Source: Pelecanus crispus
Taxonomy: Eukaryota; Chordata; Aves; Pelecaniformes; Pelecanidae
Assembly (NCBI RefSeq): GCF_030463565.1
Contig: NC_134649.1
Location: forward strand, 38,217,044-38,281,043
Reading direction: 5' to 3'
Length of the DNA: 64,000 nt
In this document: in pieces, positions 38,341 through 48,790 of the stretch
Numbering within the stretch: the first letter of the stretch is position 1
Layout of the letters: each line of letters begins with the position of its first letter
Program-made: the position numbers and the translations under genes
The notes under the pieces: model-generated
Database searches by the model: none
What the model saw: only the letters and a program-made list of their open reading frames with translations
Told to the model about the DNA's origin: nothing

Positions 38341-41300
38341 CTATTAATATCTAAAGCTAGTCATTCTATAGAGTGTGATATAAATCAGTAATGCATAAAA
38401 GTATGTAAAATTATGGTGAGGTCTTAGGCTCAAGGTCTCCAAGACACAGAAAAATAACACTGACACTTCAAGTGATCTTCAATATTCAATAACGCCCCCA
38501 CAAGTTTTTTTGATTGTTTAAAGAAAATTACAGATTTCCCTTCAAAACAGTCTTTTCCAGCTGCCTTCTCCCTCCTTTCCCTGATCCTGATCCAGAGCCT
38601 ATTAAAATCGAGGGAAATCCACTGACTTTAATAAAGTCTAGGTCTGGCCCTTTGTCCCTTGGCTGTTCAAGTTTTGTCTCTCACATGCACCTGAAGGACA
38701 TTAGTCCTTGCTTAGATGCTGAAAGTACCTTATATTTTCAACAGCCCCTTAGGTTAGACAGCCAGATGGAGTAGTACCCTTTCAGTGTTCACAGCTCCTC
38801 TCAAACTAGGAGTTATGCCTAAGTAGAGACTTCAGAAAAGGCGTTTACAAGACTAAAAAAAATGGAAAAAACATTAGACTTGCTTCTCTCACTAGTTTTT
38901 ACAGCCATCTACACCTTTGCAAAGCGGGTGGGAAATAAAGCCACTAGTACAACCCAGTTCACCGGCATTTTACAGAGGCATAAGTGTACATGTGGATGTT
39001 TAATATCCTGCCTTACCACCAGGCCTGACTACCAGTTTGCAGAACGGTTTCGATTCAGAAGCCCTGTGCTTACACCCTTGCAAAGCAGTTAGAAAGCTGC
39101 CGCCTCATTACTCTACCAATAGATTTGTCTGTGCCCCATCACGCCCCACTTTACCAGTAGCTCTCTCCCTAGGCGTCAAGCTGAGAGAGTCAGGCAATGT
39201 TGTGGGCAGAGACAGATTCCACCCCTGAAGTATGGTGGTGGAACTGGCAGGAAGCAACTTGGTCTAATTGGCCAGATTCTTTACTCTTTCACTGGTTTTC
39301 ACGGAGTTGCTAGTGGTTTGCTTTGGGATAAACAAAGGCTTAGTAAATAGGGGCCAGCTTTCAAGCTGTCCTCCCACTTCTCAGCAGGATGCTCAAGTGC
39401 TGCAGATTAAGAGAGTTTTGGTTCCGCTTACTGTAACCTCAAATGGGATTTTTAATTAAATTGTAATTATTCACATACTCCCTCTAGTTTTATTTATGGG
39501 GAAAACAGAACGAACTTCGTGGTCCCATTTCTGGTTGGTTTTTTTTTTTTTTTTTGGGGGGGGGGGGGGCTTTACTGAACCGCTCAGGCTCTCAGATCAG
39601 CAAGCTGCAGAATGTGAGGTACAGTGGTAGAACTGTCAGTGGGAGAATGACGTTTACCCATCACTTTAGCGATACCAGGCCTTAACACAGTTTCTGTCTC
39701 TAATGTGGTACTGAGAGAGTTCTGTTGTGGAAATGCATTAAGGACTCCTGTCATGAATCACCAATGCACAGACAAGTCCTAAAGCTGTGGTATAACCATG
39801 TTTGAAACACATTGTAAACATGCTATGAATTGCTTAATGGGACTATTCAAATGAGCAACAGTCCTCACCAGCTTAAATGTTTGCAGGATCAGGGTCTTGT
39901 ATGACAGATTGAACTGGTTTTCTCAAATCCTGGAAGCATGAAGAGTAGTCTTAGTTTCATTAAAGAAATATGTATCAACATAAAAAATTAGTATATGAAA
40001 TTCTTTGAAACCCACCTGAAGGTATTTTCACAAACATTCCAGCTTTCTCTACAGATCTAGATAGATGGATTTTTTTTAAAATGTTATAGTTATTTCCTGG
40101 GTGAAAAGGAAATCTATGGCTATATCATCAATCTCAGACCTACTCTTTTAGCTGTTCAGTTGTTTTTGGAAGTAGTCATCATTCTGTTTTAACAAATTAC
40201 ATAAATTCCTCACTTTGAGTGCTAAATTAAAAACCAGGCATGCTTGAAGACTAGCATTTCCTTGATTTTATCAATTCTTTCCATATTCCAAATCTGGAAC
40301 TAGAAGCAACACATCTGAGAAATGAATCTGGGTTATTACCAGATTTTAAAAATGGATTTGGAAGACAAAACATTAACTTCATAGTCTGAATGTGGGCCAA
40401 GCTCTGAGTTCTTCTTATGGTACTTTTTAAAATCAATCAAAGGCAGTAAGTTTGTACAAAAAAATAAAGCAATGGTATTTCCAAAATCTAGAACTTGGGT
40501 TGTTTGGGGTTTTTTGTTCTGGGTGCATTGAAATGAAATACTGCATTTGAGAAAACGTAGGTCTTAATCCTGCATCAACAGCCTCTGAAGGATTCTTTAC
40601 AGTGAGCAGAATCCTTTTACGAGATAGAAAATGCTCTCTTTTTTTAACCCTACATGATAATTAGATGGCCAGTTTATCGTTTTCCCCTCATGCAATTTTA
40701 TCACCTTGTAATATTTGATCTTCACTGCACTTTGATAAAGGAACCACACCATATCTCAAAGATAGTGTATTATAAGCACGCATATCTTAAAGCAGATGAG
40801 CTGTAGCATCTTTAATCAGGTTGTTCACTCTCCAACTGGATGAAAGTGTTAATAACTACAGACAAGACCCCCATCCTGTTTAGCAATCTGACTAACCAGG
40901 GTTTTTCCTCCAAAATTATCAGCTTCTCTCCTTTCTCTTTTGTGATGTCAGAGCTCCACACATCCTCCAGCTTTTTCATAATGGACAAAATGTGCATTTT
41001 TAATGTGAAGAACAAGTGAGATGATTAATCATCATCATCTTTCCCAGACTTTTGTACAGATCAGGAAGAAGCAGTGTGTAGAACTGAGTTATGATTTCAC
41101 TTCCTTTGCTGGTCACCTTTAAGTTTTCTTTCACTGTTAATTTAGCTTTCTTAAGAGCAACATTTTTGTCTTTGATTACACTGTTCATTAGATTTGTGAA
41201 TTTTATGTGTTCATTTACCAGTGATCAGGATATCTGGCACAACAAGCTCACAGCCATTTTCTCCTCTGTTTCATCATTAAGACGTTAGCAATAGGAATCT
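38341..41300. other. intergenic DNA upstream of KBTBD12, no gene seen
   Basis: AT-rich unique sequence. The only notable item is the T17-G14 double homopolymer at 39539-39569. Open frames are short and domain-free. The region may contain non-coding 5' exons of KBTBD12, which I cannot identify. Confidence 0.7.
39539..39569. repeat. T17-G14 double homopolymer
   Basis: Seventeen T followed directly by fourteen G (39556-39569). The G run can form quadruplexes and the exact length is prone to sequencing error. Confidence 0.9.
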
Positions 41301-41689
41301 TAAAGCACAGTGTAGCTCATGCCATTTACTCATGCCATCACTACTTTAGGCACAAATTATCTGATGGGTAAGTCCTATACCCGCTACCCAGATGATGAAG
41401 GGCACTGCCCATCTGCACCTGGTGCAGGGAGGTCTCCTCTGGTGCCCACAAAGCTGGTGGGTCGGCTCTGGGCACCCTCCCCAGGAGCAGCAGCAGAGCC
41501 GTGTACAGCCTGTGAGGGGTAGATGGGGTGGCCGCCTCTCTCCTGGGGCTGGTGCATACCCAGTCATCACTTCATCCTTGGGCTGAATTCTGCAAGGAGT
41601 CTCCACCTTGCAGTCTGGAATCTTCCAACCTCCTCTTCACCCACCTTGCTGAGCTCTGCAGAGCAACGCTGCTTCCCCAGCTAGAGCTA

Positions 41690-41735
41690 TAGAATCATAG
41701 AATCATAGAATGCTTTGGGCACCTTGGTTACCTTA
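41690..41735 (-). mobile_element. CR1 3'-end remnant
   Basis: AGAATCATAGAATCATAGAATG is the antisense of the CR1 3' terminal 8-bp repeats (ATTCTATG units). It is followed by CTTTGGGCACCTTGG, which resembles the start of the antisense 3' UTR (gtttgggttggaagggacctt). Only about 45 bp survive, consistent with extreme 5' truncation. Confidence 0.55.
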
Positions 41736-41865
41736 CGCTTTCAGGAAGACAGTATTTGCCTTTCCTTGTAAGAATGCACCTTCTTCATCTCCTTGCTTTG
41801 ATAGCACACCAAGCTCCTGGCCGAACTGTGCTGAATAAAATCATGCTGTCAATTTGTATGTAAGT

Positions 41866-41945
41866 CTACTTTCTCCATCCTACATCTGAGGAAACTGAAG
41901 CTAAAAGGTTAAAAAGAAAACAGGATTAAAACCCAGGGGTGAAAT
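41866..41945 (+). mobile_element. MIR-like SINE remnant
   Basis: TCCATCCTACATCTGAGGAA, ACTGAAGCTAAAAGGTTAA and then AACAGGATTAAAACCCAGG follow the MIR order (attttacagatgaggaaactgaggc, aaaggttaag, ctgggattagaacccagg). This is one of the clearer MIR-like matches in the window, though the segment is only about 80 bp. Confidence 0.55.
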
Positions 41946-42499
41946 CCTTTCATTAATTTCAGAAATTCATCCCTGTGCATTAGCTACAAACTTGTCACTC
42001 CCTTCCTGGCTTTTAGCAGTGTTTAGGTGAGGTCATTAGAAGGATATTAATATTCTCCTTTATATCACTGGAAAGACTATTAAAGGGTAATAATGAAATG
42101 GTGCTGCTTTGCTTTCCCCTCTGGGTTACAGAGGAAAAAAGATGGTACATTGATATTAAAAGAAAGGATAAATGTGATACAAATATAATTCGCAGTGAGA
42201 CACTATACTGAGATTGTGCCAGAGGCTGGGTTGTCATTAAAAAAAACCAATGCAAGGCTCAAATGCTTCGTAATGTCACCAGAGCTGAAATCAGAGTTAT
42301 TGCCTTATTCAGAGTTTTTGGATATTTTTTTCTTCTATTGTGAAAAATGGATTCAGGTGCAAATCTTCATTTGATGTTACTTTATTTCAGAGACATGCTG
42401 TTAATTTTCCTCCAGTTCTGGCTGCTACTTTTATTTTTATATCAGCTTTTTGTTAGTCTAATTTCACTTTTTTTTTTTTTTTTTTGCCTTTGTGTCATG

Positions 42500-43400
42500 A
42501 ACCTTATGAAGAGTCATATATAATTTTATGCAGGAGCTACAGCATACGTTTTGCAAGGCAGTAGGGTGCTGCAAGAGTAGTTCAAAACATAAATAAGCGC
42601 ACTGCTGTGAGCTCAGCTCTACGGCTTTTATGAGGCTATCAAACTATAAATAAATGCTGTCCTCAATTCTCTGTTACACTGCAGCCTCTTTGAACTGCCC
42701 CAGCGCAAAGGGACTGTAAACCAGATGGAAGTATCTCATCAGGAATTTCCCTTAACCTCTGAAAAAAAAAGCTACCTTGTAATTAGAGACATTATTTTGT
42801 CTGCATTTTTGTCTGGGACATAGATTTTTCTTGTCTTTTCCCCCCAGTTCCAAGGAATCTCCTCTTTCCCGCGCCGTGGTGGGAGGGTGGGAGCTGTGGG
42901 ACCTGACCCAGAAGAGGTCACAGCACCCAGCATGGGGCAGCGGGCTGCAGCGCAGGGGGCACCTCCTGCATCCTCCTCTTCCTCCTCTGCTTTTTTTTTT
43001 TTCTTCTCTGCCTTAATGAGGCTGCCCTGTCTTCAGCCTGCCTCCCTTCAGGTGCTGAAAGGATCAGAGTTCAGTCACATCAAAGAACCAGTGCCTCTGC
43101 CTATGAATTATTTGTGCTTCCTTTGTTATCGGTAAGCTGAGAAGCAAATCTGTTAATTGTATGCATTATGACATTTGGCTGACAGCCACAGCGAGGCAGA
43201 AATCAGTACCCAAATGATAATAATGTTATAATCTGGGGGTTTAATTATGAAGGCTGTGCTGGCATTTAAGATCAAGATTTTAAACTGTGCAAAAGATCCC
43301 GCAGTACTCACGAAGGGCAAATAATAATGCTAATCTTGATATAAGGAAAAGATGTAATAAGACTAAGATACAGAAAGGAAGCTTCTGGGGGATCATAGAT
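42500..43400. other. intergenic DNA with two candidate regulatory blocks
   Basis: Blocks at about 42500-42760 and 43090-43330 are free of recognisable repeats and carry many TAAT, ATAAATAA and E-box-like words. Between them, 42840-43060 is a short GC-richer stretch with a poly-T run at about 42990. No gene is supported. Confidence 0.5.
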
Positions 43401-43403
43401 GTT

Positions 43404-43482
43404 CCTATATCTATAGGATAATAGTTCCTATTATCCTGATAATTCTGATAATATCCTGATAATTATCTGACAATTCTGATAC
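43404..43482. repeat. nested palindromes and tandem CTGATAATT units
   Basis: Two overlapping perfect inverted repeats: CCTATA-TC-TATAGG (43404-43417) and AGGATAATAG-TTC-CTATTATCCT (43415-43437). They run into imperfect tandem copies of ATCCTGATAATT/CTGATAAT up to about 43482. The second hairpin has a 10-bp stem and a 3-nt loop. Confidence 0.85.
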
Positions 43483-43559
43483 CTGGAAAGAAATTATTAC
43501 ATGATTGAATTATAAGAATTTAGAGGCCAATAAGGTCATAAAAGACTCTATAGCACCTA

Positions 43560-43830
43560 TTTATCAAGAACAAATTGTGTCAATCGAATCTAATTTTCTT
43601 AATTTTTTCAGGAATAATAGGGGATAAATTAGATACTTTGTCTTGAGTGAAGTTACTGATACAGTCCTACATGATTATATCATTAGAAACAAATTGTGAT
43701 GAAATCAACTGACTAAATCAACATAAGTCAGGTGCCCAACTAGCTGAAAAAGCACATTCAAAGAATAGTTATCGGTGGTCAGACTGGGAAGCATTTCTAG
43801 TCTGTGCCTAGAGATCTGTGCTGAAAAGGT
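43560..43830 (+). mobile_element. ancient CR1-clade LINE remnant (reverse transcriptase region)
   Basis: On the plus strand the sequence follows the nucleotide pattern of old CR1/L3-type reverse transcriptase: a counterpart of the [10 protein letters not shown]-encoding segment at GAGTGAAGTTACTGATACAG then TCCTACATGA, and further on GTGCCCAACTAGCTGAAAAA, AGAATAGTTATCGGTGG and ACTGGGAAGCATTTCTAG in the correct order. The frame is broken by stops and small indels. It is far more diverged than the copy at 1-875 and in the opposite orientation, so it represents a much older insertion. Confidence 0.6.
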
Positions 43831-44706
43831 CACTCAGTTTCAGGGAATACTTACCTTCTTCCTTTGACTTAGATATTATTTCTTGAATGAACTCCATCCA
43901 TTCTGTCCAGATAAAATATACAAACTTGTGGTAGAGCATTAAGTGGGAGAACAGCCAATTCTTTTTTATGAAATTTATGTCTATATGGTTTGAGAGGGCA
44001 TACAGGTAAGTGTCTCTAATAAATGGTTCTCTGTGACAATTTGACGTTTAGCGCTTGGATGTGTCTCAAGCATCACTGTAACTACTAGCAGCCAGGGTAC
44101 CTTTCTGAAGCTTTCTGTATTCTGTCAGTTGCTAGTTACTTGGAGATCCGGGATTTCTGGGTTTTCAAAGGCATCTAATTAAGCTAAAAGCCCAAGTCCT
44201 ACTTAAGCTCATTACGCAATTTAGGAACTGAAGTATCTGCATCACTTTTAAAGGTAAAACTTCAGCCTTAAATGGCATAGGCAGCTTTAAAAGGTTTGCC
44301 AGATGACATGTTCTCCTTCCCATTAAAGTCAGAGAAAGAACTCTCCTTGCTCAGCCCTATCGATTTCCCAGGATCAGCCCCACAGCAGGTACGTTTCAGG
44401 TGATCCTCCCTTTTTGCTGGAAGGGAAGAAGGAATTGTAAGCTTTTGGAATGGTGAACACTACAAATCCAAATATATCATATCATTGGCCTATATAAAAT
44501 AAAGTATGACGATCCTTCTGAGAGAGATCTTAACTGTTTTTCTCCCTCAATCCCTGTGGCACCTTGTTTATTTTCACATGCCACCTAATTCTGAGGAGCC
44601 TGAGTCAAGGTCTCACGCTATCCAGGCATGAGCCAGCTGCTGCTGGGACACGGGCTGCTAGGCGTGTTCATGGGAGATTTCTTAGGCATTTACAGCCCGC
44701 AAATGG

Positions 44707-44764
44707 TATAAAAGGAAGCTCTCGGTGCAGAGAGACAGGCTGCTGACCTGCAAGCAGCAAAGGT
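44707..44764 (+). promoter_or_regulatory. candidate TATA promoter with nearby splice donor
   Basis: TATAAAAGG (44707-44715) is a textbook TATA box in a moderately GC-rich context. About 48 nt downstream, AAAG followed by GTGACC at 44763 could serve as a splice donor for a very short first exon. Transcription would run towards MGLL. No open frame of interest follows, so a non-coding or far-upstream 5' exon is the only role suggested, and coincidence is quite possible. Confidence 0.25.
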
Positions 44765-46579
44765 GACCGTAGGTGTAGACAGTTGTGGCAGTGTTGGGTT
44801 CCCCTGCGTGCGTCACTGCACCCCTGCTGCTGCAAGCATCCCACTGCCAGCAGAGACTGGAACCATCTCCACCCAGACTGCTACATAATACACAGCTCGT
44901 CCTTTCTACAGTAGCTTTTTTTTTTTTTTAAATTTAAAATAAAAATAAAATGGGACTTAACAAGGCTCTTTGGGCTAGGAGAAGCTTGACACCTAACAGT
45001 GAGGTTTTAAGCAGCCTGCAAAGCTTTAGAAACCGTGTTTGGGAACACGTTTGACCATTGGAGACCTGAAGGTGCTTTGATCAGTTTTCAAAGCCTTGGG
45101 GTAGTTTATGCTTCTGGAAAGATTTGACAGTTTGAGCTCCGTTTACTGCCAAGACAGAGGCCTAGATGTGGGATTGGATTAATATTGATCCTATCTCAGC
45201 AAATACCAGGCATGTTTTTTTTTCTTTAAACTGTTATAGATTCATGAAAAAAATCAAAGCAGCTGAAAATGAAAGACCCTGTGGGCCATTTTTTCAAATA
45301 TGCCTTCACCTGACCTTAATCTTACTCTGATTCAAAGCTCACTGAAGTCAGTCAAAAGAATCCCAAGATTTAAGTAAAAAATGGATGTGGCTCTGCTCAC
45401 AAACAAATGCCTATAAACAAATCCCAGTCTGAGCCAATTATGTGCATTAATTGCGTGAGAAGAATAGAAGCTAAATATATACATACATTTCTTTTATGGT
45501 TCATATATGCAGATCATTTGTCTTACATATCAAAACTAATTGAAATGGCAAAGTGCTCATTCACAGAAGGAGGATGCACAAGTTTTTTTACATATCCAAT
45601 GACAGATGCCAGCAGAAGGAAAATGTATTTCTAAAATGTATTTCAGTAGCTTTTTAAGCAGCTTGGGAAAGGTCTTAGAGGTTTCTCTTTTTGCATTTGT
45701 GTAAACATACTGGCAAGTATAGGAAAGGCTTACTTTCTGGAACAATTATGTCGTACAGTGTAAATTGGACTGTATCACAATTAAAAGAAACATAATTTAA
45801 TAACTTGGTGCAAACTAGACTCTATTGGCATTTTTACAACAGAAAAGATTGTGAACTCTAATTGCTAATACTTATATAAAACTCTGAAGTATGTATCCGT
45901 TTGGTGAGCAAATGCTAGTACGTAAAAGCTTTAATATCCCTGTCACTCAGCAGTGAAATTAAAATAAATTGCAAGTTGTAAACCCTTATAACTTGACGTC
46001 AGCATTCCATTAGTTACTGTTTGAATCCAGCCTTCCCCATAAATTTCTCTAGTTTCAATTTCAATCACTACCAAGCAAATATCTGGGTATGACCATACCT
46101 ACAGAAAAGAAAAATCATAGCAACCCATGGCAGCAACACAGAGCCATCTCCAAAATGGCCCCTGCTCTAACACATATATTCAATACCTACTAAATCTGCA
46201 ATCCCTACTGAATCCTCATATTAAAGATGTTCAGCCTCTTGACGGTGAGGATCAGTCCCAGGCACATATAGATACCTTGATAGGAGAAACAAGAGTTTCT
46301 CTGAGCTTTCTTGCTGGAAGCAAGTCTACGCGTTTACAGGCTTGTGGAGGGCACAGAACCCACCCCATGCACAGACCTCAGACACCGAAATTTCTGCATC
46401 CGCAGGCTGACCCTATTTCCACACCGCTGGCAAACAGCATATAGCTGCAAACAGACCCCAAGTTTGATATTGTTTGGGAGTTCCCATCCTAGCTTTGTTT
46501 TTGTAATTAATCTCTTACATTTCCATTATGAACCAAACAGCAGGCACCATAAAAAGTGAGAGGGCTTCAATTTTGGCAC

Positions 46580-47400
46580 TGACAGATACTAAACAAGGGT
46601 CCTGCTGCCTCCCTGCCACGTAGCTGCCTTGCAGCAGGCCCTGCATCACTATGTGTAGGTCCCCTCTGCAGCACCTTTAAGGGTTCCCCAAGACATGCAT
46701 TCAAGTACCCCTGCCCACAAATTTCCCATGCACCCAGTAAACCAAAGCAGCCTGGCCCTGATGTTTCCACATTGCCCATCCATCTCAGCACCAAACTCCC
46801 TTCTCTTTCCTGCTCTGAGTGGGGAAAGGATTTAAATGTACCTTTCCGACGCCGGGAGCAGCAGGTGTCTGTGAGAGTGCGTGGGAGAGGCAAACAGAGA
46901 TCTCACACAGCAGCACAGCACTTCTGGTGAGCAGCAAGGAGCCAGGGCTATAAATAGCCCACGCTGGGCTTCTGCCTGGGACGAGGAGCTGCTTTAATGT
47001 CATGCACAGGGCCACATTAGGACTCAGCCGACTGGCACTGGTGCTGCTTTCCTTCCCCCCTGCCTGCACGCCGCCTGGCCCGCCGCCAGCCAGACTCGGT
47101 GCTAAAAAGCAGCAGGCTCCTCTGTGGGATGGCACAGCCGCCGCTTGTGTCGGTGGCCCACCTAAAGAATTATGGCCACCCCACGGACCTTGCCATGGGC
47201 ACGCAACCGGGCACAGCTCTGTGTCGCAGCTGTTTTTGGGCGGCTGGAGCAGTTCCAGCGCGGGCGATGGTCAGACTGACTCTCGCCTGCCACCGAGGTC
47301 TGGGTGCCAAACCAGGGGAGATGCCGTTCCTTGTTGACCCTATCCAAGTCACTCTCAAAACCAAGGCCACTGCCTCTACAACTGCGAGGAACTTCCCCAA
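46580..47400. promoter_or_regulatory. CpG-enriched patch with palindromic TATA/MEF2 element
   Basis: GC content and CpG frequency rise clearly above the surrounding DNA. The patch contains GGGCTATAAATAGCCC (46945-46960), a perfect inverted repeat around AA that matches both a TATA box (TATAAATAG) and the MEF2 consensus CTA(A/T)4TAG. An E-box CACCTG (CAGGTG on the plus strand) lies at about 46862. It sits 9 kb upstream of the KBTBD12 ATG and 15 kb upstream of MGLL, so it could be an alternative promoter or enhancer of either. Confidence 0.35.
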
Positions 47401-48490
47401 ACTGTTTAGCCTGCCCTTGCTAGATCGCTAAGAGCTGAAGTTGTGCGTAAAATAAGGATTCCCGACTGAATGTGTTATCTGTATATTTTTGATCAGACGT
47501 AAGGCCTGACTATCTTCTTGTTTGTGTTGATGTAAATCAGAAACAGATCCACTAAATTGGTCCAGAGTAATGGGGCCACACTGATTTACATCAGCTGCAG
47601 ATCTTGTACTCTGTAAATTAAAGGGGAATAGAGAGGGCCATAATACACTATTTATATCTCCATATGTTTAAGCAAAGATGGAAAAAAGATTAAGCAAAAA
47701 TTAGGCTTATAAAATTGATTAATGTTGAGCCTATACTTTTAGTTGAGAAAGACATTAAGGGGTTTTCAGAATGTTCTTTTTTAAATGGCATTAATTTATT
47801 TATTTGCTCTACTAATTGGTTGATTGATCATAATAGCTTCTGAGAAAATTGAAAATGAAATGTATTTCCTTATCTAGATTTTTAGTCTGCTGGTTTTATT
47901 ACAGAGTTTTTCCAAAAGCCATGGAGGGATTGTTCAGGAATGTTCAACTGTTAATAGCGCTTTGTTGTTTTTAGGGGAAAAATTAAGATATACATCATTT
48001 TAAAAAGCATATTTCATATCATTTGTCAACAAAACTAGGGGAAAAAATCAAAGTGATTAAAGTTTACTCATGTCAGAAAATTCGATAGATGAGATTACAA
48101 AGATATATATTGTCTAAACTCCCAGATTGTTCTTATTAAAAGTTCAGCTTTATCTTAGAAATAAAAATATCCAATCTGATACTATAGCTTTCACAGAAGC
48201 CAAGATGGAACATTGAACTGATGAAATGCCACAGCTGTGATAAAAATGGACCATATTCCCTAAATTGCCTTGTTCTCCTTGTACGTGGAACAATTTATAG
48301 TATCATGATCGTTAACATGGAGTGTTTATGTAGTACATTTTATTTATATGAAACCACTTTGCTACCATAATAATAATCATGTTTCCTTTATGGGTGCATT
48401 TCTTCAGCTAATTTCTATAATGAGCCTGTTTCACAAACCCACTAACTAATGCTTTTAAGACAAAATTCCTTTTTATCGCTCATGAAATTC

Positions 48491-48790
48491 TGAATACTTC
48501 CTTGCACTTCACTGAATTAACCGGGATGCCCCATCTTGCAGCGGGGCAACCGCTGGGCAGCTCTCAGCAGCACTTTATAATTACACAAATGGAGTAACAC
48601 CACAGTGAATCAGGTCCATGATATTTTTGCTAGAATTAAAAGCTTTCTCTGCTGTAAGCCAACCCTGTTGTCACCTTCTTCATGTAATTAAGTCGTAATC
48701 CTTTCATTCTGATATCATTATCTGTTGTCATGGCGATTTTAATTATAAAAGTGAATGGCTGAGAAGTGGGCGAAGACAAAAGTTTTTGCT
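48491..48790. promoter_or_regulatory. candidate conserved non-coding block
   Basis: Repeat-free stretch dense in TAATTA-type homeodomain cores (ATAATTACAC, GTAATTAAG, TTTTAATTATAAAAG), with a CATGGCGATTTTAAT segment (ATGGCGA, YY1-like). The call is an impression of motif density only. Confidence 0.25.

Larger units (their letters stand above)
41301..42499. other. intergenic DNA with GC-richer patch and old repeats
   Basis: About 41390-41690 is GC-richer than its surroundings but has few CpG and no recognisable gene. It is followed by a CR1 3'-end remnant, a MIR-like remnant and a poly-T run at about 42470-42485. Overlapping open frames on both strands at 41346-41606 are compositional. Confidence 0.65.
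43831..48490. other. intergenic DNA with TATA-like elements and a CpG-enriched patch
   Basis: Mostly unique DNA. Items of note are the TATAAAAGG motif at 44707, the GC- and CpG-enriched patch at about 46580-47400 and its palindromic CTATAAATAG. A poly-T then A/T-rich run lies at about 44918-44950. No protein-coding gene is supported: open frames of 105-116 codons at 46.1-47.4 kb overlap on both strands and lack domains. Confidence 0.6.

Noticed and set aside
46127-47431. Several 105-116-codon frames in the CpG-enriched patch
   Set aside because: They overlap on opposite strands, are Cys/Pro/Gly-rich and match no family I know. The patch is better described as possible regulatory DNA.
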